Of a DNA stretch of 22,655 nucleotides, positions 9,561-20,581 are shown piece after piece. The notes beneath the pieces are model-generated. The model was not told the origin of the DNA and did not search any database. It was given only the letters and a program-made list of their open reading frames with translations. The translations under genes were made by a program, and so were the position numbers. Source of the DNA: Entrophospora sp. SA101. Its lineage: Eukaryota; Glomeromycota; Glomeromycetes; Entrophosporales; Entrophosporaceae. Numbering within the stretch: the stretch's first letter is position 1; the number at the start of each line of letters is the position of its first letter. Location: positions 1 through 22,655 of the forward strand of contig CAUDNR010000787.1 of assembly GCA_958430865.1 (NCBI GenBank). Direction: 5' to 3'.

Positions 9561-9683
9561 GTTTATGTTTATTATTTATTATTATAGCATTTTGTGTTAC
9601 AATTTTTATACCCCTGTATTTTGTTGATCATTCTCTATTTTAATTTACATCGTTTATAATTTTTTAACTCAATTCGTCCTCAG

Positions 9684-9719
9684 GGACGTTGGTCGCGTTT
9701 CTATTGTCCATACCCCATA
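9684..9719. repeat. Diverged solitary end of the type B inverted-repeat element
   Basis: GACGTTGGTCGCGTTTCTAT followed by TGTCCATACCCC matches, with a few changes, the right terminal repeat of the nested element at 20690-20940. No matching left end is visible in the preceding 600 bases, so it is a fragment or a solo end. Confidence 0.6.
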
Positions 9720-9747
9720 TACACAAAATGAATTATTTTATAGTGCA

Positions 9748-9954
9748 GGACATCTATAATGGTCAATGATTATCACATGACTTTAAAAGCTTATAACTCC
9801 TTATTAAAAAAGAAAAAGAAAAAGAAAAAAGTAAACCAATAGAATTAAAGCTAAAGACCTAAGCTTCATTACATCGGTTTACTTTTCCATTTTATTAAAA
9901 AAGTTTTGAGTTATAAAGCTTCAAATTTAGGCCATTTTATATATTAATATGTCC
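9748..9954. repeat. Imperfect inverted repeat upstream of SYF1
   Basis: The left arm GGACAT...AAAAGCTTATAACTCC...AAAAAGTAAACCAAT (9748-9834) pairs with a right arm of ATCGGTTTACTTTTCC...TTTGAGTTATAAAGCTT...ATGTCC (about 9873-9954). The arms are imperfect, with small indels. They enclose an AAAAAG-rich centre. It is probably a miniature element of unknown superfamily. It ends about 165 bp before the SYF1 start codon, so it may sit in or next to the promoter. Confidence 0.55.
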
Positions 9955-10118
9955 ATATGTAAATTGTAAAATTTCGGATGATCCTCCTCGTGATTTCCTA
10001 AAGGCCGATGATCGGCTTGAAAATTTTTCGTGATATATACAGAAATATTAGTAGATGATGACCTCAGTGATTTTTGTTCATGTGATCAACAAATCCTAGA
10101 AATTTTTTTTTTACAAAA

Positions 10119-13100
10119 ATGTCAACGACAACGACAACACAAACATCAAATATAGATTATTATATGATTGTAAGTATTTTTAATTTTAATTTTAATTTTA
10201 ATATTATTGTTAGCTAGATCTACAAAGATATCAATAAAATAAATAATTTTTCTATATAAGGAAGAAATTGATATACCTTTTGAAGAAGAGATATTGCGAA
10301 ATCCTTATACGCTCAAGTCATGGCTCAGATATATTGATCATAAATCTGAACAACCATTACCACAACAAATTTTTGTATATGAACGTGCTTTAAAAGAGTT
10401 ACCAGGTTCATATAAATTGTGGAAAAGATATTTAGATCTTCGTATATCAAATGTTAAAGAATTGAATTCTGTCAACTTTGAAAAAGAATATATGAAAGTT
10501 AATAATTGTTTTGAAAGAGCATTAGTTCTATTGCACAGGGTATTGATGATTTTTTTGTTTACTATTATTATTATTATTATTTATTATTATTATTTATTAT
10601 AACTATGTTATGAATTTGTAGATGCCAAAGATTTGGTTAGATTATTGTAAATTTTTGATGAAACAATGTAGAATTACAAAAACTCGTCGTACATTTGATC
10701 GTGCATTAAAGGCATTACCGATCACTCAACATCCTAGAATTTGGGACTTATATTTGGATTTTGCTAGAACAATTAGTGGTGAGACTGCAATTAGATTATA
10801 TAAAAGATATCTAAAGGTGAGGTATGTGTTATTGGTTCTAATATTTATTTTAAAGATCTTTTTTTCAAAAACATTTATGAATAAATAAACAATTTATTGT
10901 TTTTATGATACTATTATTTTAATTAATAGAAATAGTATTATTAAAATTTCAATAACTTATATCAACAAAGATAAATATATGTATGTGCAAACATTTAATT
11001 TGGTATTTTTAAACAAATAAAATATAGTTGGAACCTGATCATATAGAAGAATATATTGAATTACTATTATCGCTCAAAAGATATGATGAGGCAGCAAAAC
11101 AATTGGCAATAATAGTGAATAATGATCGATTTCAATCAATGCATGGAAAATCAAATTATCAATTATGGATGGAACTTTGTGATTTAGTGTGCGATCATCC
11201 GCAAGAGATCAAAGGTTTAAAAGTAGAACCTATTATAAGGAGTGGGATTCGTAGATTCACTGATCAAGTGGGAAAATTGTGGAATTCTTTAGCTAATTAT
11301 TGGATTTTATTAGGTCACTTTGAAAAGGTATTTATATTTTTTTTATGTGTATGAGAACAAGTTTATTTAATATCATATTATTTTTCCATTATATTATTGT
11401 CAGGCACGAGATGTTTTTGAAGAAGGTATAAAGAATGTGATGACAGTAAGAGATTTCACGCAGATATTTGATACTTATGCACAGTTTGAAGAGACAATAA
11501 TGGAAACAAAAATGCAAGAAGCAGCAACTCGCGCAGAAAATAATGATGATGATCCTGAAGAAGATTTAGAATTGGATCTTAGACTTTTGAGATTTGAGCA
11601 ATTGATGGATCGTAGACCATTTTTGGTAAATGATGTACTTTTACGACAAAATCCTAATAATGTTCATGAATGGGAAAAAAGGGTTTCATTGTGGAAAGAC
11701 AATAAAGAACAGGTGTGTCAAAAAAAATCAAAGTAATTAAATTTGATCATAAATTCCAAAAAAAAAAAAAAAAAATTAATTAATTAATTAAATTTTTTAA
11801 TGCAAACTTACAATAGATTGTTGAAACATATAACAAGGCAATTTTAACAATTAATCCTAAAAAAGCCACAGGAAAATTGCATGAGTTGTGGGTTAACTTT
11901 GCTAAATTTTATGAAGAAAATGGTGATATAGAAAGTGCTAGAATAATATTTGAAAAAGGGACTCATGTTGACTTTAAAAATGTAAATGATTTAGCAACGT
12001 TATGGTGTGAGTATGCTGAAATGGAATTACGGAATGAGAATTATGATAAAGCAATTGAGGTTATGGGCCATGCTACAATTCCTCCCCGTAATCCAAATGT
12101 AGACTTTCGTGATGAGGTAAATATTATAAATAATATTGCATTAGTATCGATGATCATAATGTTATTATTATTGTTTATTATTTTTATTTATGTATATTTA
12201 TGTATTTGTATATGTGTGTGTGTGTATATATATAGAGTTTATCAGTACAATCACGTGTTTTTAAATCGATTAAACTTTGGTCATTCTATGTTGACCTTGA
12301 AGAGAGTATTGGTACGATAGTATCAACAAGAGCAGTATATGATCGAATGTTGGAATTGAAGATCGCGACACCACAAATTGTAATCAATTATGCAGCTTTT
12401 TTGGAAGAGAACAATTATTTTGAAGAAAGTTATAAAGTGGGTTAATAAATATATTATATAATTTCATTATATTTAATAATTTAATAAATTTTACAATCAT
12501 TTAATAATTAAAAGATATATGAACGTGGTATTGAATTATTCAATTATCCGATTGCATTTGAGATTTGGAATTTATATTTGACCAAATTTGTTGCCCGATA
12601 TGTAAGTATTTTCTTTAATGAATATTTTCACGAATTTACTCATACTCGCTCACTTATAATATACGCACACACATATATAGAAAGGTTCCAAATTAGAGCG
12701 AGCAAGAGATTTATTTGAACAGGCTCTTGAGAAATGTCCACCAAAACATGCAAAAACATTATATCTTATGTATGGTAAATTAGAGGAGGACTATGGATTG
12801 GCAAGACATGCAATGCGAATTTATGATCGAGCAACAAATGCAGTTGCTGATGAAGATCGTTTTGAGGTATATTGTTTTATTAATTCACTTACATTATATT
12901 GATATTCGTTAATTTCATATTTATTCATATTATATTTATTTATTCATTTTATTTATTTGTTCGTTCATTTATAGGTCTTCAATTTTTATATTGCCAAAGC
13001 AAGTTCAAACTTTGGTATTACTTATACGCGAGAATTGTATGAACGTGCCATTGAAGTATTACCTGATAGGGAAGCAAAAGATATGTGTTTGAAATATGCA

Positions 13101-13794
13101 GAGGTTGAATGTAAATTGGGAGAAATTGATAGAGCAAGAGCTATATATGCTCATGCATCACAATTTTGTGATCCTAGAGTAATTATTGCAATATATATTT
13201 ATTTGATATTGATATTATATGTGTGCATAATTCTTACAATAAATAATAATTTTTAGACAGTGCCATCATTTTGGCAACTTTGGCATGATTTTGAGGTTAA
13301 GCATGGAAATGAAGATACATTCAAAGAAATGTTGAGGATTAAACGTAGTGTACAAGCTCAATATAATACAGAAGTATGTGAGAGAAACGTGTGTGTGTAC
13401 ATACACATAAATATAAATATAAATATATAAAATATTCTCACACATCATTATTCTAGGTTAACTTTATATCGGCTCAAATTCTTGCTACTCGTCAAGCTCA
13501 TCAAAACACAAAAGATAAACCATCCAACACAGAAGCAGATGATCATTCTACTACTACACTTGACCCAATGAAATTAGCAGAAAAAGAAGCTCTTCTTGAA
13601 AGCAATTTTACAAGAGCCGTTGCTTTTGTTTCGTATGTATTTTAACACTATCATAATAATCATAAATAAATAAATGTTTGCTTACATTACTATTATTGTG
13701 TAGATCTTCGACAACTTTAGAAGATGATGAATCCATTTCTAAACAACTTGCGAATCCTGATGAAATTACTATGGATGATGATGATGATTTATAA
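10119..13794 (+). CDS. SYF1: Pre-mRNA-splicing factor SYF1 (XAB2 homologue)
   Basis: SYF1/XAB2 is a nuclear scaffold of the Prp19/NineTeen-associated complex of the spliceosome. It is built of HAT (half-a-TPR) helical repeats. The exons I assign are 10119-10169, 10261-10539, 10622-10816, 11028-11327, 11404-11712, 11817-12116, 12236-12436, 12515-12601, 12681-12866, 12975-13178, 13257-13373, 13457-13632 and 13704-13794. Together they give 831 codons plus TAA, close to human XAB2 (855 aa). Hallmarks include [15 protein letters not shown] near residue 30, [17 protein letters not shown] near 130, [57 protein letters not shown] near 680 and [17 protein letters not shown]. The tail is acidic (MDDDDDL). 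All 12 introns (75-211 bp) are GT-AG; eleven are phase 0 and the last is phase 2. The start has A at -3 and no upstream in-frame ATG. The gene appears intact. Confidence 0.95.
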
Positions 13795-13844
13795 ATACAC
13801 TTAAAGATTACTCTTTAATAGATTCAGATAATAACAATATTATT

Positions 13845-13850
13845 AATAAA
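13845..13850 (+). terminator. Candidate poly(A) signal of SYF1
   Basis: AATAAA lies 51 bases after the SYF1 stop codon and is followed by a T/GT-rich run (TGTTTTTTGT), the usual arrangement at eukaryotic 3' ends. In DNA this AT-rich the motif also arises by chance. Confidence 0.45.
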
Positions 13851-14121
13851 TGTTTTTTGTATTCAAAATGAAATTTATCAATTGTTTTTAATCGATACAA
13901 CATATTATTAATTAAGCTTAAGTGTCAGATTTATGCAAAACAGAGATCATTTTTCTTTGTCACTCTGCAAGCTGTTATTAATCATTCTGAGTACAGTTCT
14001 GATGTTTGAATTTTCAATAGTAAGTTTTATATATATAAATACTAAATAGGCCTTGAATATCAATGCAATAAATAAAAAAAATCGAAACAATAATGCCTAC
14101 AAAGATTGACTAATTAATGAA

Positions 14122-14175
14122 ATTTTGATCATCTATATTTTGATCATCTATTATTTTGATCATCTATTATTTTGA
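14122..14175. repeat. Tandem TTTTGATCATCTAT repeat
   Basis: TTTTGATCATCTAT occurs three times in succession with spacers of one to three bases, followed by a partial fourth unit (TTTTGATTTT). It lies between SYF1 and the NAD kinase gene, about 450 bp upstream of the kinase start. Confidence 0.8.
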
Positions 14176-14630
14176 TTTTCGAAGTATTTATTTTTCGGAT
14201 ACCAAAATTGGTCTATCATAAAATTTGTTGTTGTTATCCATATCAGCGTTGATCATCAAATAACAATAAGGGAATTCCGGAATTAGGATAAGCCTGATTT
14301 GGAAAATAAATTAAATAAATAAAACGCAATCATTGAAATCAAACATATTTATAACTATTTTAGCTAGTCTGTCGATCCTTCATTATTTAAATGAATGAAT
14401 CATTTTATTTTTATTTTCAAACGCGTGTATAACAAGTTATCCACGTTTATTGAAAAAAAATTTTTGAAAGAAAAAAAATTACATAAATATAAATCGTATA
14501 CATTCTTTAATTAAATTCATATATATATTTTTTTTTTTTTAAAAAAAAAGTCACTGGTTGACAAACCCAAATTTTTTCCTCGTAAATATATCAATATCAA
14601 TATAATAATTATTTTTAACTTTCTTTAAAA

Positions 14631-17120
14631 ATGAAGGGTTCAACTAAAAATAGCAATAATAATAATTCGGTTTCACATAAAGGGAAAAAAAATTCTCTTC
14701 AATATAAAGGAAGTCAAAAAAGCAAGAGCAACAACAAGGACAGCATTAATAATAAAATCACCAGCATTGGGAATAATAATGATAATCTCGTTATTACAAC
14801 GACAACAACAATTGTGGATAGTATTAAAATGACTAATGCTAACACAAATGCTGACGTTGATTCCAATGTTAATAATATTGATATTGAACATAATAAATTT
14901 TTTCCGCCATCTTTTACAAAAAATAAATCTCCACCTAAGTTTAATAAAAACTTATTGAAAATTCCATCAACTAAATTACCAACTCCTTCGATAACACCAA
15001 AATCTCCTTGTTTTGTTCATTCTTATTTAAATGATTCGTTACTTTCCACACCTTTATCTGAAATTATTACTAGGTGTGATAATAACGAACCAACTGATTA
15101 TTCTGAATTGGCTGAAACTGCTGTTGGCGTAAGAGAAATCGCTAAAAGATTAGGTAATAATAAATTTTATTTTTAATAGTTAATTTAAATTTATTCATCT
15201 AAATTAATTAATTAATTATTTTAATTATTAGGTCAAGCACGTATTCAAAGTCCAATGAAGACAGTAATGATTGTAACAAAACCAGGTGATGATAAACTAA
15301 TTGGCTTGACACGTGAATTAGCAATGCATTTAATTTCTACTCCAAGATTTGGTAAAGACCATGGTGTCACAGTATATGTTGATAAATCTTTAAAAGATAT
15401 GAAAAAATTTGATTTCGAGGAAATGCTAAAAACTTCTCATTTGGCCAAAGATTATTTGAAATTTTGGACAAATGAATTATGTGCTACTAGGCCTGAAATT
15501 TTTAACTTTGTATTGACGGTAATTTTATTTTAACATTATTAATTGATGAATTAATTGATGAATTGATATTAACATACTAATTCATTCATTCCATTCATTT
15601 CAAATTTGTTTATTAATAAACAGTTAGGTGGTGATGGCACAGTGTTGTATACATCTTGGTTATTCCAAAAAGTTGTTCCTCCCGTTTTACCATTTCATTT
15701 GGGATCTTTAGGATTCTTAACAAATTTCGATTTTCAAGATTATAAAAACCATTTAACAAATGTTATGGAAAAAGGAATACGTGTAAACTTACGTATGAGA
15801 TTCACTTGTACAGTTTACAGAAATGTAATAAATAACAAAAGCAAAAGAAAAAACAAAAAGATTGATAACAGTAATAATAATAATAATGACAACGAGAAAA
15901 GTATTCATGAACATTCTTTAACATTTCAACCATCTGAAACCTTTGAAATTTTAAACGATTTGGTTGTAGATCGTGGTGCTGGTCCTTATATGAGTTTATT
16001 AGAATTATTTGGTAAATAAATTAACATCATCATCATTTTTATTTTATTTTTAGATTATTAGTAAAGCTTGATTAATGTTACAAGTAATATAACTTTTATG
16101 TTACATCTTCTTGTTTATTATTATTATTAGGTGATGATGAACATTTGACAACTGTACAAGCTGATGGCTTGGTTATTTCAACACCTACAGGGTCTACTGC
16201 TTATTCCGTTTCAGCTGGTGGATCCTTGGTGCATCCTGAAATTTCTGCTTTATTAATGACACCTATTTGTCCACATACATTATCTTTTCGACCAATGTTA
16301 TTGCCCGATTCAATGGAATTAAAGATATACGTTCCGTTCAATAGTCGTAATACTTCTTGGGCTAGTTTTGATGGTAGAAATAGAGTTGAGTTAAAGCGTA
16401 AGTTATATGTGTGTGTGTGTGTGTGTTATTTAATATAATTGTAAAATTATTAACACAAATAAATAAATAACCAAATATCTATTTATAGAAGGAGATTACA
16501 TAAAAGTTACACCATCAAAATTTCCATTCCCTACCGTATGTTTAAAATCTCAATCACAAGATTGGTTTACCTCAATATCAAGATGTTTAAAATGGAATGA
16601 ACGTGAACTTCAAAAGGGCTTTGTTGTAGTTGAAGAAGAAGAAACATCATCAGATGAAGATGAGAGTGTTTATTTTGATGAGGAAGATGAAGAACCAGAA
16701 GAAATGGAATTATCATCATCATCATCATCATCATCATTATCATTATCATCATCATCGTCATCATCATCATCGCCATCATCATCATCGCCTCCTTCATCTC
16801 CTATAGAGGATAATAATAAAGTTAAATTTTATGATCGAGAACAATTTAAAGAATCATTTAATAATAGTAACAACGACAATCAAATCAACATCATCAACGA
16901 TGATAAAAACAACGATAATGATTTTATTTTTTCAATAAATGATAATGATAATGAACCAACAAAAATCGATAAAAATAACGAAAAAAATTATTATTCATCA
17001 TCCACGACAACAATTGTACTCGCCAACAATTCAACTAATATTAATAATGAGGAAGAGTGGAAAGTTGTTACTCGTGGTAGAAATGGTAGAAATGGCAGAA
17101 ATAAGAAAAAAATGATATAA
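14631..17120 (+). CDS. NAD kinase (Utr1/NADK type) with low-complexity tails
   Basis: NAD kinase phosphorylates NAD+ to NADP+ using ATP and feeds the NADPH pool, usually in the cytosol. The exons are 14631-15153, 15232-15518, 15624-16011, 16131-16397 and 16489-17120 (698 codons plus TAA). All four introns are GT-AG and join in frame. The kinase core runs from about residue 165 to 555. It has LGGDGT with catalytic Asp274, FHLGSLGFL, NDLVVDRGAG from 381, and DGLVISTPTGSTAYSVSAGG from 411, then FDGRNRVELK and CLKWNERE near the C-terminal end of the fold. The N-terminal 165 residues are Asn/Thr/Ser-rich, and a Lys/Asn insert lies near 340-360. After the core come an acidic patch, a poly-Ser tract from 564, Asp/Asn-rich sequence and a basic GRNGRNGRNKKK end. 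No targeting signal is evident. It is longer than yeast Utr1 (530 aa) because of these tails. It appears intact. Confidence 0.95.
16715..16798 (+). repeat. TCA/TCG triplet repeat coding for poly-Ser
   Basis: A run of mostly TCA codons with TCG, TTA, CCA and CCT interruptions sits in the last exon of the NAD kinase gene. It encodes the Ser-rich tract that starts at about residue 564. The same sequence gives an open but meaningless Met-rich frame on the opposite strand. Confidence 0.85.
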
Positions 17121-17344
17121 TTTAATTAATTAAAATATATTACACATACACACCACACCATACCACACACTCAAATAGATTGTTTTGTATTATATTCATG
17201 TAAACGATAATTTGAAGTTTTAGATTTTACATTGGTTATTTTAGATTATTTATTTTATTTCTATGTTTGATATACACGCACGTATATTTTAATTTATTCA
17301 TATTGTAAAATGTCAGTCATTCAATATTTTTATTTATAGAGCAT

Positions 17345-17430
17345 TTTTCTTTAAATATAAACTTTTTTTCTTTAAATATAAACTTTTTTTTCTTTTTTAA
17401 ATATTAACTTTTTTCTTTAAATATTTATTT
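17345..17430. repeat. Tandem TTTCTTTAAATATAAACTTT repeat
   Basis: The roughly 20-bp unit TTTCTTTAAATATAAACTTT occurs about four times with decreasing fidelity. It lies about 225 bp after the NAD kinase stop codon, probably within or just past its 3' UTR. Confidence 0.75.
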
Positions 17431-17487
17431 ATTTAATTTATAATTTTTTCAACTTGTAGATATTTGCTTGTATATTATTATTTTTCT

Positions 17488-17493
17488 AATAAA
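17488..17493 (+). terminator. Candidate poly(A) signal of the NAD kinase gene
   Basis: AATAAA lies about 370 bases after the stop codon, with a T-rich stretch (TTTTTGTCC) about 25 bases on. This would imply a long 3' UTR that includes the tandem repeat. Earlier AT-rich sequence could be used instead. Confidence 0.3.
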
Positions 17494-18872
17494 GAAATTT
17501 CTAATGTCACAAATACATTTTTGTCCTCTTAGGTAAAATTGAATTGAATAAAATTAACATCAAACTTCTACACACCTTTTTTTAGCAATTCAAAATAACT
17601 ATTTATTGGTTTATAAAAAAAAATAACTACTTTTCTTACACAAAGGAAATTGAATTTGGAGTAATGTAGCAAGTACAATGTCTTGTAGGAAAGTAGCACT
17701 TTTAAAAACAACTGAAATCGAAGTTGTAAAATTCTCGAGCAGATCTTTACAAACCTTGTCAAGAATTTGAATATGGCGAAACAAAAATAAAATTTCAATA
17801 TGTTTTTTAAAGTATTTGGGAAATTCTCCCCAAGTTGAGAGTAAGTATAGCCGGAATTTGTCTAACATTTAGGATGGAGGATCTGACAGGCTTTTAGTGT
17901 CTCCTTCCGATCAGAGAATAAAACGATGGGGAATATTCGAGAAACTAGTTTCGCTTGATACTTGCCTTAAGTATAAATTTTATAAATAGTTCTCTTCCAT
18001 CGTTTGACTGCGTTGGATGTTGTTGACCATCTTAAACTATTAAACGACCTTGAAATGTGGAGTGTTGTAGTTCGATTCTCAACTTACACAAACTCACCAA
18101 TCTCCATTTTGTAAGCAATGTTGATGTTTAACATTAACGTTATCTTAAAAACTTGTCGCAAATAAAGAACAATAGTAATAGATGTAATTTGTTTAGATAA
18201 CATGTACTCCATATTAAGAGAGTTCCCAGAACCTTTAGAACATATTAATATAAATAACTTTGTATCCACATGACAATAATATATAATAAACCTACCTATT
18301 TTGTTAGCGAGGAATTGTGTAGTGAAGATCTTACTATTACGGATCATCAATAGAGAGAGATTGGTATTGTTTATCGAAATATCGTTTTGGTTTACTAGGG
18401 AGCGGTTATACCAATTATAGCGAGATAAAAACATCAACAATAATATATTGATAAATTAATTTCCCTATCAGTCACAAAAAAAGATTTTTAAAAAATGTAA
18501 AAATAACTTTAACTCAAATGATAACAATGACATTATACAAGTAGTAACAGTATTGAATACGGAAAAGATAAAATAATATCAAATAAGATAATAATTTAAA
18601 TCCAAATGTTACAAATGATGATGCTTAAAGCTCCAAACAGGCGGCTTAAGGCAAACCCGAGATCGACCCGAAAATTTCGGGTTGGTTTCGTGTTGATTTC
18701 GAGTTAATAAGAAAATTTTGCGATTTACATTGATTTAGATAAATTTATCTAAATCTTATTAATTAAATATAAAAGGCGAAACAGTTATAAGCCCGCAATT
18801 GGTGTTGTGCGTGGAACACGATTCGTGATGTAAGAGATGCAATGCAAGTCGTAATTCGTGATGCAGGGCATA
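17494..18872. other. Gene-poor region
   Basis: Minus-strand open frames at 17568-17868 and 18084-18440 are AT-driven and have no recognisable domains. A phrase like GTAGTTCGATTCTC near 18068 resembles a tRNA T-loop, but no tRNA fold surrounds it. Around 18650-18720 are repeated CGGGTT/TTTCGGG words that look like part of an old repeat. I find no gene I can support. Confidence 0.4.
18732..18755. repeat. 24-bp perfect palindrome
   Basis: GATTTAGATAAA is followed directly by its exact reverse complement TTTATCTAAATC. It lies in non-coding DNA, in a stretch that also holds a CCCGAAAATTTCGGG-like hairpin (18667-18683). Confidence 0.85.
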
Positions 18873-19411
18873 CAGTGTGTTTCAAAAAAAATGGCGCCAA
18901 AATGTAAATTTATTTATTTTAAAAATTTTCGCATGACAAAAAACGATTGGGTATCTTGTTTGAATGATAATAAATACTTGTATATATGTTTTATTACATG
19001 CGTTTGCAACAGGATAGCGATCCAAAACACACATCACGTGTTACAAAAACCTTCATTTTTGAAAAAAGAATTTGTATAATAGACTGGCCATCCAACAGTC
19101 CTGACCTTAATCCCATTGAAAATATCATAAAAAATAATGTTGAAAAAAGGATGCCAAGGAATGTTGATGAATTGAGATATTTATGGTTGAAGAATTCCTC
19201 AGGAAACAGTCAAAAATATTATTATGTCTATGAAACAGAAAGAAATGTGAGTTGGTTTTAGAAAAAAAACAGCGGTATAATTTCTTATTGATTTTTTTTA
19301 TTTAATAAAATACTTAATAAGCTTTCAAATGAATCTAGCTTTGTTTATCTATCTTGCATAATTGTTGAGATATGTGATTTTTTGTGTACGCCATTTTTTT
19401 TAAACGCACTG
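18873..19411 (+). mobile_element. Internally deleted Tc1/mariner element
   Basis: The ends CAGTGTGTTTCAAAAAAAAT + GGCG (18873) and CGCCATTTTTTTTAAACGCACTG (to 19411) are inverted repeats with two mismatches. TA is present on both sides (18871-18872 and 19412-19413). At 539 bp it is less than half the length of the element at 6669-7909, and it keeps only the C-terminal part of the transposase. It cannot move itself. The termini differ from the other element at the GGCG/GGTGG positions, which suggests a different subfamily. Confidence 0.9.
18998..19261 (+). pseudogene. C-terminal fragment of a Tc1/mariner transposase
   Basis: The fragment reads RLQQDSDPKHTSRV, then DWPSNSPDLNPIEN, then VEKRMPRNVDEL. 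Counting from the first Asp of QQDSD to the Glu of PIEN gives 34 intervening residues, which is the DD34E spacing of the Tc1 group. The N-terminal DNA-binding region and first catalytic Asp are missing, and LW after PIEN is lost. The sequence is close to the transposase relic at 6899-7688 (for example KNNVEKRMPRNVDEL in both). Confidence 0.85.
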
Positions 19412-19413
19412 TA

Positions 19414-19656
19414 ATTCACGACACGAGACTAGTGGTCAGAACTAAATCATAGTTTTAGCAATTTTGGTTTAGGCCTAATTTTGCCATGAAAATTTTCTGA
19501 CTGTGAGAGAAAACCAAACAGACAATTAAACCCTACTGTTTAATTCCGACCACAAAGGCGTTTATCAAAAAAGAATTAATTCGTTTTATTATAAAAATGT
19601 TTATTATTATTACAAACGAAAAAGTGACAATCTTTTTTTTTAAAATTAATCATTTT

Positions 19657-19696
<40 letters not shown>

Positions 19697-20336
19697 TATA
19701 AGTAAATAATAAAAATAATGCTAAAAATAAAATTATTAAAAACGAGAGACTATTAATATGTCAACATCTCCTATATACGATTGGACAGCACCTCGATAAA
19801 TCCGTTTTATTTATCACAATATAAAACTTTGCTCATAGGTTCGACAATTTAAAAGTTTAGGCAACTTTTAAGTTTCGACACTAGTTTAGGAGCCTAAACT
19901 CCTAATTTCTGCGGGTGAAACTATTTCTATTTCGGATTTGCTAAAACAATTTCGGCTATCATCATTATACAAGACACAATTCGCGATGTGTGTGTGAATT
20001 AATTCAAATTTTAACCACACATAAAACTCTCTATTTATTACATGAAAACTTTTTAATTTTTTAATTTGACGCAAGTTGAGCATGTTTCATGACAATTTAT
20101 TAGCTAACAAACCCTTTTGGCTATGAAACATTGATATCACATTGAAATTAAATCAGTTGTATAAAATTATGATAAATTTGAGACTCTTAATTACAATTCA
20201 ATAATTTGACCTCAAGTATAATTGGTACAGTCTAAAAAATTTCCAGGTTTTGGATTAGGTTTAAGTTTTTTAATTTAGTCCAAACTGATGGAATCTTCTT
20301 AACCAAACTTTTTCAATGAGTATCCATAGTCAGACT
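19414..20336. other. Gene-poor AT-rich region with a TA microsatellite
   Basis: I see no gene. A TA run occupies 19659-19700 (interrupted by CAC). A near-palindrome AGTTTAGGAGCCTAAACT lies near 19882. The minus-strand open frame at 19886-20083 has no recognisable content. Confidence 0.5.
19659..19700. repeat. TA dinucleotide microsatellite
   Basis: About 14 uninterrupted TA units are followed by CACA and further TA units. Confidence 0.9.
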
Positions 20337-20344
20337 TGGCACAG

Positions 20345-20456
20345 CAGGGTTGACAAATTGACTGGTCCATTGTCATTAATAAATACCAAATATGGTTAAA
20401 ATGTTATACTAATGGACCCAATGGATCACCAATAGACCACGCATTTGCCAACCTTG
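20345..20456. mobile_element. Short hAT-type miniature element
   Basis: The 112-bp element begins CAGGGTTGACAAAT and ends ATTTGCCAACCTTG, a 14-bp inverted repeat with two mismatches. The flanking 8-mers are TGGCACAG (20337-20344) and TGGCATAG (20457-20464), one mismatch apart. The termini match the element at 8939-9100 (CAGTGTTGGCA). It is therefore probably the same hAT family, here with an older, mutated duplication. Confidence 0.8.
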
Positions 20457-20581
20457 TGGCATAGAAGTGCTATTGCTTTGCAACACATCATCTTACAGGA
20501 GTTTCTGTAGGAATCAACCAAAAAAACCAAGACCTATCTACAAATTATATTGCGAGATAGTAAAATGGAGTCTGATATAAA

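Larger units (their letters stand above)
13795..14630. other. SYF1-NAD kinase intergenic region
   Basis: It holds the 3' end of SYF1, a tandem repeat at 14122-14175, and the presumed NAD kinase promoter, which is AT-rich with long T and A runs around 14530-14549. No open frame of interest was found. Confidence 0.6.

Noticed and set aside
13266..13448. Minus-strand frame in SYF1
   Set aside because: It lies antisense to a SYF1 exon and intron and is mostly a TA/CA repeat translation.
14673..14891. Minus-strand frame rich in Ile, Asn and Cys
   Set aside because: It is the antisense of the Asn-rich first exon of NAD kinase.
16567..16797. Met-rich minus-strand frame
   Set aside because: It is the antisense of the TCA/TCG serine repeat in the NAD kinase gene.
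17568..17868. Two overlapping minus-strand frames
   Set aside because: No motif, no splice context, and hydrophobic/Lys content expected from AT-rich sequence.
17990..18090. Possible tRNA or tRNA-derived SINE (GTAGTTCGATTCTC)
   Set aside because: Only a T-loop-like word is present; acceptor, D and anticodon stems do not form around it.
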